Shown: piece by piece, positions 1 to 6,514 of the stretch
Layout: the number at the start of each line of letters is the position of its first letter
Numbering within the stretch: the first letter of the stretch is position 1
NCBI GenBank assembly: GCA_009704445.1
Contig: WLED01000059.1
Location: 1-6,659, forward strand
Direction of reading: 5' to 3'
DNA length: 6,659 nt
DNA from: Actinomycetota bacterium
Lineage (GTDB): Bacteria; Actinomycetota; Actinomycetes; Nanopelagicales; Nanopelagicaceae
Notes under the pieces: model-generated
Told to the model about the DNA's origin: nothing
Seen by the model: only the letters and a program-made list of their open reading frames with translations
Database searches by the model: none
Translations under genes and position numbers: made by a program

Positions 1-65
1 ATGAGATCTGGTTTGGCAGGTATTGCCGTGTGGTGATCTCGACTAATTGATTGGCTTGCGCTCAT
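1..65 (-). CDS. N-terminus of an unrecognised divergent gene (partial, runs off left edge)
   Basis: An ATG at 65-63 on the minus strand opens a frame without a stop to the edge of the window. It gives 21 complete codons that begin MSASQSISRD and continue with a His-His pair and a Pro/Lys-rich stretch (AIPAKPDL). This polar N-terminus has no signal peptide or membrane segment in the visible part, and I do not recognise the family. Support for it is contextual. A TANNNT hexamer (TACCTT, 77-72 on the minus strand) lies exactly at -12 to -7 from the ATG, as expected for a leaderless actinobacterial transcript, and the gene would be divergent from the PRC/MgtE_N/CBS gene. The competing reading is that 1-36 on the plus strand is the tail of an upstream gene (SGLAGIAVW then stop). 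With so few codons neither can be proved. Confidence 0.4.
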   Translation of the reverse strand, partial: MSASQSISRDHHTAIPAKPDL

Positions 66-87
66 GGGACAAAGGTACCCTTAACCT
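66..87. promoter_or_regulatory. Overlapping divergent -10 elements, probably leaderless promoters in both directions
   Basis: This gap separates two divergent ATG codons (65 on minus, 88 on plus). On the plus strand TACCCT at 76-81 occupies exactly -12 to -7 relative to the A of the ATG at 88. On the minus strand TACCTT (77 down to 72) occupies exactly -12 to -7 relative to the ATG at 65. Both match TANNNT, and both are built on the palindrome GGTACC (74-79). A possible plus -35, TTGGCT at 51-56, sits 19 bases upstream. The minus side has only a weak TTGCTG at 98-93 with a 15-base spacer. No correctly spaced Shine-Dalgarno precedes either ATG, although AAAGG at 71-75 lies 12 bases before the plus start. 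Leaderless transcripts with a -10 directly before the start codon are well known in actinobacteria; their use here is inferred. Confidence 0.5.
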
Positions 88-1365
88 ATGAGCAGCAATC
101 TCTTAAACCGAGTATTTCTTGCCCGTCTTGCTGGAACCGCGGTCTTTGATCCAAATGGTGATCCAGTAGGAAAGGTGCGAGATGCTGTTGCGACCCTTAG
201 AACAAATAATGAACCGCCAAGAATTCTAGGGCTTGTAGTTGAAGTTCCACTTCGCCGACGAATTTTTGTTCCTATAACACGAGTAACTTCGATTGAAAAC
301 GGAGCTGTTGTAATCACAGGGTTACTTAACATGCGACGTTTTGATACACGTCCTGGTGAAGTTCTTGTTCTCGGCGAAATGCTAGATCGGTCAATAACTC
401 TTATTGAAACAAATGAAGCAGTCGTTGTAGAAGATATGGCTATGGAACAAACACCGTCCGGTGATTGGCTAATAAAGCGAGTGCACATTATGCGCCGTGG
501 TCGCGGACTACGCCGCAAAGGTGCAACGTCCACTGTTGCTTGGGAAGAAGTCACTGGTTTTGCATTCCCTGAACAAAATCAAGGGGTTGTTAATCTCTTA
601 TCCACCCTTGCCAATCTTCGTGCAGCTGATTTAGCGGCGGTACTTCAGGAGCTTGCACCCAAGCGTCGAATTGAAGTTGCAAGCGGTTTAAATGATGAAC
701 GCCTTGCAGATGTACTAGAAGAGATGGATGAAACAGATCGTGTCTCTTTGTTGGCAGAGTTAGAGGGCGAAAGAGCGGCAGATGTATTAGGTGAGATGGA
801 TCCTGATGATGCGGCAGATTTGCTGCGTGAAATTGGAGAAGAGCGTGCAAATGCACTTCTTGATTTAATGGAACCTGAAGATGCAGAAGATGTCTTACGG
901 CTTATGACGTATGAAGATTATTCAGCCGGTGGAATGATGACAACAGAGCCAATAGTTTTAACTGCAAACTCTACGGTTGCAGATGCCTTGGCATCGGTTC
1001 GGCAAAAAGAGATTTCACCAGCACTTGCTTCTCAGATTTACATCTGTCGCCAACCAACTGAAACACCAACGGGTCGATTCATAGGAGTTGTGCACTATCA
1101 ACGATTGTTGCGTGAACCACCTGCAACTCTGCTGGGGGCAATCGTTGATCATGATTCCAAGGGAATAAATCCAGATGCTTCATTACATGAGGTCTCTTCA
1201 CATTTGGCCAGCTACAACATGCTTTCTTTGCCAGTAGTTGACTCAAATGAAAGACTGCTTGGCGCAGTAACAGTTGATGACGTGCTTGATCACTTACTGC
1301 CAGAGAACTGGCGACATGATCACCGCGAAAAAACACCCATTACTTTTGAGTCAGAAAATCTTTAA
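88..1365 (+). CDS. PRC-barrel/MgtE_N/CBS-domain protein, soluble MgtE-like
   Basis: This 425-residue protein resembles the cytosolic part of the MgtE magnesium channel but has no transmembrane part. Residues about 5-160 look like PRC-barrel-type beta segments (GTAVFDPNGDPVGKVRD at 16-32, then a related second half). Residues about 168-275 are the acidic helical MgtE_N superhelix, with repeated motifs such as ADVLEEMDE and ADVLGEMDPDDAADLL. The linker YEDYSAGGMMTTE (275-287) is typical of the MgtE N-to-CBS junction. Two CBS domains follow at about 283-345 and 349-405; the second ends LLGAVTVDDVLDHLLP. In MgtE, acidic residues in these domains bind Mg2+ and gate the pore, so a cation- or nucleotide-sensing role is plausible but unproven. 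From memory it matches mycobacterial Rv1232c in architecture and position. The start is supported by a TANNNT at -12 to -7. The stop codon lies within the ribosome binding site of the next gene, so the two are probably co-transcribed. Confidence 0.88.
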   Translation: MSSNLLNRVFLARLAGTAVFDPNGDPVGKVRDAVATLRTNNEPPRILGLVVEVPLRRRIFVPITRVTSIENGAVVITGLLNMRRFDTRPGEVLVLGEMLDRSITLIETNEAVVVEDMAMEQTPSGDWLIKRVHIMRRGRGLRRKGATSTVAWEEVTGFAFPEQNQGVVNLLSTLANLRAADLAAVLQELAPKRRIEVASGLNDERLADVLEEMDETDRVSLLAELEGERAADVLGEMDPDDAADLLREIGEERANALLDLMEPEDAEDVLRLMTYEDYSAGGMMTTEPIVLTANSTVADALASVRQKEISPALASQIYICRQPTETPTGRFIGVVHYQRLLREPPATLLGAIVDHDSKGINPDASLHEVSSHLASYNMLSLPVVDSNERLLGAVTVDDVLDHLLPENWRHDHREKTPITFESENL

Positions 1366-1370
1366 GGAGG
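1364..1370 (+). promoter_or_regulatory. Strong Shine-Dalgarno for the DUF1003 gene
   Basis: AAGGAGG ends four bases before the ATG at 1375 and overlaps the TAA stop (1363-1365) of the preceding gene. It fixes the start of the DUF1003 gene and suggests coupled translation of the pair. It is the only full-strength Shine-Dalgarno sequence I found at any start in this window. Confidence 0.9.
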
Positions 1371-1374
1371 AGAA

Positions 1375-1872
1375 ATGGCACGCAACTATGGATTAGATAC
1401 TCCTCGTCAAACGCGACGTTCGCTTCGCCCACACATTGATAGTGAGGCATTTGGCCGTTTATCTGAGCGTTTTGCGCGTTTTCTAGGTACAGCTCGTTTC
1501 CTTGTATACATGACTGTTTTTGTGGCGAGCTGGGTTATTTGGAATTTCACTGCGCCGAAGGATCTGCGTTTTGATGACTATCCATTTATTTTCTTGACAT
1601 TAATTTTGTCTCTTCAAGCCTCCTATGCTGCGCCCTTGATTTTGCTTGCTCAAAATCGCCAAGCAGATAGAGACCGTATACAGATCAATGAAGATCGCGA
1701 ACAAAATGAGCGATCAATTGCTGATACAGAGTATCTGACTCGTGAACTTGCATCATTGCGAAACTCTTTAGGAGAAGTTGCAACACGTGATTTCATGCGA
1801 AGTGAACTGTCAGATTTAGCGCAAGAGATTTCTAAAGAACTACGTAGAGACTCCCAATCGGACTCCCAGTAA
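1375..1872 (+). CDS. DUF1003 family membrane protein
   Basis: This 165-residue protein belongs to the DUF1003 family, whose biochemical role is not established. A basic N-terminus (residues 1-38) is followed by two membrane segments at about 41-58 (FLVYMTVFVASWVIWNF) and 70-92 (ending in LILLAQNRQ). The tryptophans and asparagine in WVIWN and the QNRQADRDR motif just after the second helix (93-101) are the family hallmarks I recognise. The rest (about 102-160) is a charged, probably coiled-coil cytoplasmic tail ending DSQSDSQ. The gene starts 9 bases after the PRC/MgtE_N/CBS gene with a perfect ribosome binding site. The same gene pair occurs in mycobacteria (Rv1232c and Rv1231c, from memory), which suggests a shared task at the membrane, possibly in divalent cation physiology. 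Its 3' end overlaps the convergent mrp gene by 33 bases. The terminal repeat comes from a 12-base tandem duplication. Confidence 0.88.
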   Translation: MARNYGLDTPRQTRRSLRPHIDSEAFGRLSERFARFLGTARFLVYMTVFVASWVIWNFTAPKDLRFDDYPFIFLTLILSLQASYAAPLILLAQNRQADRDRIQINEDREQNERSIADTEYLTRELASLRNSLGEVATRDFMRSELSDLAQEISKELRRDSQSDSQ

Positions 1873-2961
1873 AGACTTGCTTCGCTTCATCAATTTTTCG
1901 GCTATCTCCGTAATCGCTTGCGCTGCTGCTGAATCTGGTTGTTGATCAACAATTGGGGATCCTTCATCTCCACCAGTGCGCAGTTGTGGGCTAAATGGGA
2001 TCTTTCCTAAGAGCGGAACATCTGATCCAACTAACTGAGAAAGACGGCGAGATGTTTCTTCTCCTCCGCCCTCTCCGAATAATGAAATTGAGTCATCACA
2101 GGTAGGACATGGAAAAGCCGACATGTTTTCTATAACACCAATAACCTGTTGGTGTATTTGATGTGCAATTCGTCCAGCTCGCTCTGCAACTTCTGCTGCA
2201 GCTATTTGTGGTGTTGTAACTACGACAATTTCTGAGTTGGGAATCAATTGACCCAGCGAAATTGCAAGATCGCCCGTTCCTGGTGGAAGATCAATGAGTA
2301 AAACATCCAAATCACCCCAGTAAGCATCTGATAAGAGTTGTTCTAAAACACGGTGCAACAAAGGACCACGATATGCAACAGGATCAGATCGTTCAGGCTT
2401 GAACATTTCCATTGAAACTGTTTTGACTCCAAAAGATTCTAAGGGAATAAACATCTGATCAATTGCAGTTGGTCGCTTTCCCATTAGACCCATGAGTCGC
2501 GGAATCGAGTGACCATAAACATCTGCATCTAAAATTCCAACGCTTAATCCCTTTTTTGCAGCAGCTACTGCAAGATTTGCCGTGACTGAGGATTTTCCTA
2601 CTCCACCTTTACCGGAAGCAACTCCAATAACGCGAGTGAGTGAATCAGGCTGTGCAAATGGAATGAACTTTTCTCTGCCTCCACGCACAATCTTTTTAAC
2701 GTTATTTCTTTGCTCTTCATTCATTACCCCAAAAGACATTTCAACGCTTTTGACACCTTCGATAGCGGCAACAGCTTCAGTAACATCTTTGCGCAAACGA
2801 TCCTGCATAGGACAGGCTGCAATTGTTAATAAAATCGTGAGTGAAACTTGACCTTGTGATTCTTTGAGATCTTGAACCATATCGAGTTCGGTGATGGATC
2901 GTCGAAGTTCTGGATCTTGTACGCGCGATAATGCCTCTAAGACTTGATCAGAAATGCTCAT
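1840..2961 (-). CDS. mrp: Mrp/NBP35-family iron-sulfur cluster carrier ATPase (ApbC-like)
   Basis: This 373-residue cytosolic P-loop ATPase should bind a 4Fe-4S cluster at a dimer interface and pass it to target apoproteins. Residues about 3-80 are a MIP18/DUF59 domain, with DPELRRSITELDMV near the start and the conserved Cys of AACPM at 50. The deviant Walker A GKGGVGKSS lies at 117-125, with signature Lys118 and Lys123. The Asp-containing segment GILDADVYG is at 142-150 and switch DLPPGTGD at 224-231. The cluster-binding CPTC (Cys285, Cys288) follows ENMSAF. Length and domain order are those of actinobacterial Mrp. The ATG at 2961 overlaps the tatB stop as ATGA and has no Shine-Dalgarno, which suggests translational coupling to tatB. 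The last 11 codons, including the stop, overlap the convergent DUF1003 gene, and the C-terminus (LLGVRLGVST) shows the local tandem duplication. Confidence 0.95.
   Translation of the reverse strand: MSISDQVLEALSRVQDPELRRSITELDMVQDLKESQGQVSLTILLTIAACPMQDRLRKDVTEAVAAIEGVKSVEMSFGVMNEEQRNNVKKIVRGGREKFIPFAQPDSLTRVIGVASGKGGVGKSSVTANLAVAAAKKGLSVGILDADVYGHSIPRLMGLMGKRPTAIDQMFIPLESFGVKTVSMEMFKPERSDPVAYRGPLLHRVLEQLLSDAYWGDLDVLLIDLPPGTGDLAISLGQLIPNSEIVVVTTPQIAAAEVAERAGRIAHQIHQQVIGVIENMSAFPCPTCDDSISLFGEGGGEETSRRLSQLVGSDVPLLGKIPFSPQLRTGGDEGSPIVDQQPDSAAAQAITEIAEKLMKRSKSLLGVRLGVST
1849..1872. repeat. Two-copy 12-base imperfect tandem repeat in the convergent gene overlap
   Basis: GACTCCCA occurs at 1849-1856 and again at 1861-1868, giving two 12-base units that match at 9 of 12 positions. 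Because the period is a multiple of three, the repeat is in frame for both genes. It is read as DSQSDSQ at the end of the DUF1003 protein and as LGVRLGV near the end of Mrp. It lies wholly inside the 33-base tail-to-tail overlap (1840-1872). Confidence 0.8.
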
Positions 2962-3266
2962 AATAGATCAGGGTCGATCATAGCCTTGGATGCGTTGGAT
3001 TGTGACTTCGGATTTTCTTCATCCAATAACTCAGAAATCTGTTTCTTCACAAAAGTTTTTGGATTCAAATCTTTTGGTTGTAAATCTTCAAAGCCTGGAC
3101 CTAGATTGTCTTTTAATTCGGCAGTTGCAGAGTTTGCCAGCTCGCGAATCTTTTTAACCCACTTTGCAGCTTCACTGGCAACTTTGGGTAATCTCTCGGG
3201 GCCAACTAAAAACATGGCTAGTACTGCAAGACCAAAGACCTCACCAATACCAATATCAAAGAACAT
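2958..3266 (-). CDS. tatB: Sec-independent protein translocase subunit TatB
   Basis: This 102-residue single-pass membrane protein forms, with TatC, the receptor for twin-arginine signal peptides. The N-terminus MFFDIGIGEVFGLAVLAMFL has the usual Phe-Asp-Ile-Gly start, a polar Glu9 and a membrane helix at about 5-21. It is followed by the hinge and amphipathic-helix motif GPERLP (22-27) and a Lys/Glu-rich amphipathic helix to about 55. The remainder is a Pro/Asp/Ser-rich, probably disordered tail. I call TatB rather than TatA because of the FDIG start, the GPERLP form, the length and the position after htrA, which is where mycobacterial tatB also lies (from memory). tatA and tatC are not in the window. 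The gene starts 18 bases after the htrA stop, with a modest GTAGG about 8 bases upstream. Its TGA stop overlaps the mrp start by four bases. Confidence 0.92.
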   Translation of the reverse strand: MFFDIGIGEVFGLAVLAMFLVGPERLPKVASEAAKWVKKIRELANSATAELKDNLGPGFEDLQPKDLNPKTFVKKQISELLDEENPKSQSNASKAMIDPDLL

Positions 3267-3284
3267 AGCGTTAGCCTACGGTAC

Positions 3285-4397
3285 TTATTTCTTTGCCGCA
3301 GTCAGAGTAAGTGACGTTGTCTTGCTAACTCCCCCACGCTCGTAGATCAATGTGACCCTATCTCCCACATTTTTAGCACGAACAGCAACTATTAATTCTT
3401 CAGCACCACTAATTGCTTTGCCTTCAAAGGATGTAATGACATCGCCGGCACGTAACCCAGCAACTTGGGCAGGACTTCCTGGCATGATCGCATTGTCTGT
3501 TGTCGTTATTTTTGCACCAGCACCAGTGAAGTTCATATCTAAAGTCACTCCTATGACTGGATATGTAGCAACTCCATTTTCAATGAGTTGCTGGGCAGTT
3601 TTACGGGCTTGATTAATTGGGATTGCAAAACCTAAACCGATGGAGCCAATCTGAGAATTGATCCCTAATGATGCAATGGCTGAATTGACTCCAATTACCG
3701 CACCCGTTGCATCAACAAGTGGACCACCAGAATTTCCTGGATTTATTGCCGCATCAGTTTGAAGTGCATTGATGTACGAACTTTCAGTATTTGCATCACC
3801 TGCAGTTACTGCTCGATCTTTAGCACTGATAATTCCAGTCGTGACAGTTCCTGATAACCCAAGTGGTGAACCGATTGCAATAACTGAATCTCCCACTGCA
3901 ATTTTGTCGCTATCACCAAACTGAAGTGCTTTTAAGCCAGATGCTTTAATTTTTAGCACAGCTAAGTCATATGGGGCATCTCGGCCGATGACTTCGGCTC
4001 TATATACAGCACCATCATTGAGAGTAACGCGAATCGTTCCAGAAGAACGAGCGGCACCATCAATTACATGGTTATTGGTGAGAATAAAACCATCACTATC
4101 AATCACGAATCCTGATCCTGTGCCACCACCAATTACTGATGAAGTACTTATTGAAACTACAGAGGGCAAAACTCTTTGTGCAATTCCTGCTACAGAATCT
4201 GGCGCTCGTTCAATTACGCTATTTGATGAAACCAAAGTTGCTCCGTTAAATATAGAAGCACCGGTTGCAGTTACTCCCAAGAAACCTCCAACGCTTCCAG
4301 CTAGCAGGGCAATTAAAACAATGTTGCCCCTGGCTGGTTTTTGTGTCGCCTGCCACCATGGAGCGGGCGGTAGATTTTTCTTGCGTGGAAAGATCAT
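3285..4397 (-). CDS. htrA: HtrA/DegP-type membrane-anchored serine protease with PDZ domain
   Basis: This 370-residue protease is predicted to sit on the outer face of the membrane and degrade or refold damaged envelope proteins. A short cytoplasmic N-terminus (1-24; basic, with a Pro-Ala-Pro-Trp-Trp stretch) precedes one membrane segment at about 25-47. The trypsin-like domain (about 70-270) has an intact triad: His110 in ILTNNHVIDG, Asp144 in APYDLAVLKI and Ser223 in AINPGNSGGPLVD. A single PDZ domain spans about 282-365, including the SPAQVAGLRAGDVITSFEGK stretch. Mycobacterial HtrA orthologues are longer through their N-terminal cytoplasmic part, so this is a compact version. The gene begins 12 bases after the methyltransferase stop without a clear Shine-Dalgarno. 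In mycobacteria sigE and rseA lie at this point; here they are missing. The downstream neighbour is tatB. Confidence 0.95.
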   Translation of the reverse strand: MIFPRKKNLPPAPWWQATQKPARGNIVLIALLAGSVGGFLGVTATGASIFNGATLVSSNSVIERAPDSVAGIAQRVLPSVVSISTSSVIGGGTGSGFVIDSDGFILTNNHVIDGAARSSGTIRVTLNDGAVYRAEVIGRDAPYDLAVLKIKASGLKALQFGDSDKIAVGDSVIAIGSPLGLSGTVTTGIISAKDRAVTAGDANTESSYINALQTDAAINPGNSGGPLVDATGAVIGVNSAIASLGINSQIGSIGLGFAIPINQARKTAQQLIENGVATYPVIGVTLDMNFTGAGAKITTTDNAIMPGSPAQVAGLRAGDVITSFEGKAISGAEELIVAVRAKNVGDRVTLIYERGGVSKTTSLTLTAAKK

Positions 4398-4409
4398 GGG
4401 CTTAGTTTG

Positions 4410-5039
4410 CTACAACTTCGTCGCAAGTAATAATCCATCGCCAACTGGGAGCATAGAGCTGACCCAATGCTCTGTGTCATTCTTAATGATTTTCCCAGCA
4501 TCACGAAGTGCAACAGTGCGTGGATCACGTTGGGCAGCATCAGGAGTTTTCCCGCCCCCAAAATAATTATCGATCACCAACACTCCACCACTTCTTAAAA
4601 TTCTTAAACTCTCTCCAATTACAAAACTAAGATCTTCGGGATTATGACGCAGCACGACCATGTCATAAGCGGTATCGGTTAACTTTGAAATTACGTCGAT
4701 AACTGAGTTTGTAATCAATCTGACACGGTTTTGCGCGATATCGGCTTCGGCAAAAGCAAGTTTAGCAATCTGAGTATGTTCCATCTCATCATCTATAGAT
4801 GTGAGTGTTCCAGTAGAACGCATTCCATCTAGAATCCACAAACTTCCAACACCAGATCCTGTCCCAACTTCGACGACTGATTGAGCCTGCAGAGAAAATG
4901 CAAGGAATCGTAAAAATGCTCCGGCTCCTGGAGTTGAGTCATTTACACCAAGTTCAATCCCCCGAGCACGAGCTTGTGATTTAAAGTAATCCTCTGAAAT
5001 AAAGTTTTCAGAAAAAGAGTGTGGATCTATTCGAATCAT
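4410..5039 (-). CDS. Class I SAM-dependent O-methyltransferase (family 3, Rv1220c-like)
   Basis: This 209-residue protein has a Rossmann methyltransferase fold. SAM-binding motif I is VVEVGTGSGVGSLWILDGM (55-73), followed by the ribose-binding acidic segment SIDDE (81-85). The stretch ARARGIELGVNDSTPGAGAF (23-42) and the C-terminal LPVGDGLLLA (197-206) closely match the mycobacterial Rv1220c type as I remember it. The substrate is unknown. In family 3 enzymes a metal-binding Asp lies in a FIDADK-like motif after motif I; here the equivalent segment reads VVLRHNPED (128-136), so that ligand is replaced, while the later Asp-Asn (157-158, in VIDNYF) remains. I chose the ATG at 5039 because it forms an ATGA overlap with the pepA stop; an in-frame ATG at 5054 would add five residues. 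htrA follows 12 bases downstream. Confidence 0.88.
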   Translation of the reverse strand: MIRIDPHSFSENFISEDYFKSQARARGIELGVNDSTPGAGAFLRFLAFSLQAQSVVEVGTGSGVGSLWILDGMRSTGTLTSIDDEMEHTQIAKLAFAEADIAQNRVRLITNSVIDVISKLTDTAYDMVVLRHNPEDLSFVIGESLRILRSGGVLVIDNYFGGGKTPDAAQRDPRTVALRDAGKIIKNDTEHWVSSMLPVGDGLLLATKL

Positions 5040-6505
5040 AATGAAGTAATCCATTGTGTAAGAAGGCGAACACCAAAACCAGTTCCACCTTTTGAGTTTT
5101 CGCCTGCATCTACTTCACTTCTTGCAGTTCCTGCAATGTCTAAATGCAACCAACGTCGATTACCTGCAAAATGCTCTAAAAATAAAGCCGCAGTTACAGA
5201 CCCGGCAGAGAAGTCGCCTTTATCGGCGGTGTGATTCAAATCTGCGATATCACTTTCTAACGCTACTTTGTAATCATCAACCAACGGCATTCTCCACACA
5301 CGATCTCCAGATGCTTCACCTGCTTTTACAAAATCCTCTGCAAGTTGATCATCGCGCGTGTACATCGCTGCATACTGTCGACCTAAACCAAGAGTTGCGG
5401 CACCGGTTAGCGTTGCTATATCAATTAAATAATCAGGATCTAGCGTGGAATCAGCAAATGCAAGTCCGTCCGCCAAAACCAATCGGCCTTCTGCATCTGT
5501 ATTGAGAACTTCAACCGTAGTTCCACCAAAATGCTTAATGACATCGCTTGGACGTTGAGCAGTGCCAGAAAATGAATTTTCCGCCATCATCATCAAAGCC
5601 GTAACTTTAACCATTGGCTGTAAATCAACTAATGCCGTTAACGTTGCAAGAACTGCAGCAGATCCAGCCATATCTGATTTCATTGCAGTCATTGTGTCGT
5701 AAGGGCGTTTGAGTGAGATTCCGCCGGTGTCAAAAGTAATTCCTTTTCCAACCAAAACCACGTGCGGTAACGCTCGAACAGATTTAACTGCCCGTTTAGG
5801 AGTATAGGAAACTTGAATCATTCGCGGTCCAGGTTTTGGAGATGATCCACCAACAGCTCTAAGTCCACCAAACTCCTTTAACTGCGAACCAGAAAGAGTT
5901 TGCACCTTCAAGCCAGTACCTTGGGCAAAATCTTCTGCCTGCTTTGCCATCCATGCTGGAGTTTTAATATTTGAAGGGGTATGAATGAGATCGCGAGCGC
6001 GACAAACAGCTTTGGCAATAACAGATGCAGTCTCAATTATTTTTTTATCTTTTGTCGCAATCTGAATTGTCGGAGATTCATCTTTCTTATCCGACTTCAT
6101 ATTCCACATCCATGCACCAAGTGAGATTGAAATTGCATGGTCTTTTTCCTGTGAGATTGTGGAATATACCGTTGTTGATTTTCCTCGAACTTTACGACCG
6201 ATTGCAGCACCTGCGGATCTATATGCAGAAGCGCTTTGATCGCCAAGACCGACTAGAAATACTCGTTCGGTTTTTGCATCGTGTGCATTTACGGGAATTT
6301 CAAATAGTTCACCGGCTTTACCTACAGGGGAGAAAAATACTAATTCGTCATGGAAATTTACTTCAAAATGTCTTTCTAGCTCAGATAAAAGAGAGCCAAC
6401 GAATTCAAATTCACCATCATTATTTTTAATGTAACCAAGGGCAATAGAGTCAGCTTTGACAGCGCTGTTGATGTCTATTGAAGATGCGATGGGTAGTGCC
6501 GACAT
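5036..6505 (-). CDS. pepA: Leucyl aminopeptidase, peptidase family M17
   Basis: This 489-residue cytosolic metallo-aminopeptidase removes N-terminal amino acids from peptides. The N-terminal macro-like domain occupies about 1-150 and the catalytic domain about 165-489. The two-metal site is complete: Lys254 and Asp259 in GKGITFDTGG, Asp278 in MKSDMAG, and Asp337 and Glu339 in the M17 signature NTDAEGRL. Catalytic Lys266 and Arg341 are also present. The loop between Lys266 and Asp278 is one residue longer than in E. coli PepA as I recall it. Length fits the family (about 480-510). I chose ATG 6505; a TTG at 6514 would add three residues (M/L-V-I). There is no clear Shine-Dalgarno, and the gene begins 32 bases after the DUF3117 stop. 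Its TGA stop overlaps the methyltransferase ATG by four bases. The likely role is peptide turnover. Confidence 0.95.
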   Translation of the reverse strand: MSALPIASSIDINSAVKADSIALGYIKNNDGEFEFVGSLLSELERHFEVNFHDELVFFSPVGKAGELFEIPVNAHDAKTERVFLVGLGDQSASAYRSAGAAIGRKVRGKSTTVYSTISQEKDHAISISLGAWMWNMKSDKKDESPTIQIATKDKKIIETASVIAKAVCRARDLIHTPSNIKTPAWMAKQAEDFAQGTGLKVQTLSGSQLKEFGGLRAVGGSSPKPGPRMIQVSYTPKRAVKSVRALPHVVLVGKGITFDTGGISLKRPYDTMTAMKSDMAGSAAVLATLTALVDLQPMVKVTALMMMAENSFSGTAQRPSDVIKHFGGTTVEVLNTDAEGRLVLADGLAFADSTLDPDYLIDIATLTGAATLGLGRQYAAMYTRDDQLAEDFVKAGEASGDRVWRMPLVDDYKVALESDIADLNHTADKGDFSAGSVTAALFLEHFAGNRRWLHLDIAGTARSEVDAGENSKGGTGFGVRLLTQWITSL

Positions 6506-6514
6506 GATTACCAA

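Noticed and set aside
1..36. Plus-strand frame reading MRSGLAGIAVW then stop, possibly the tail of an upstream gene
   Set aside because: Eleven codons are too few to judge. The divergent minus frame has a matching -10 element and is a better, though still weak, explanation.
81..554. Long minus-strand open frame opposite the first gene
   Set aside because: It is Arg/Ser/Thr-rich with no recognisable domain and lies opposite a well-supported coding region, so it is an antisense shadow.
1873..1920. Possible terminator after the DUF1003 gene (a T-run lies near 1892-1899)
   Set aside because: I could not pair a stable stem before the T-run, and the stretch is inside the mrp coding sequence.
5040..5054. 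Upstream ATG at 5054 as the methyltransferase start
   Set aside because: It would overlap pepA by 19 bases, while the ATG at 5039 forms a standard ATGA junction. The longer form cannot be fully excluded.
5092..5505. Plus-strand open frame opposite pepA (also 6025-6429 and 3988-4566)
   Set aside because: These have biased Leu/His/Gln- or Ser/Pro-rich composition and no family resemblance, and each lies opposite a clear conserved gene.
6506..6514. TTG at 6514 as the pepA start
   Set aside because: It adds only three residues and has no better ribosome binding site than the ATG at 6505.
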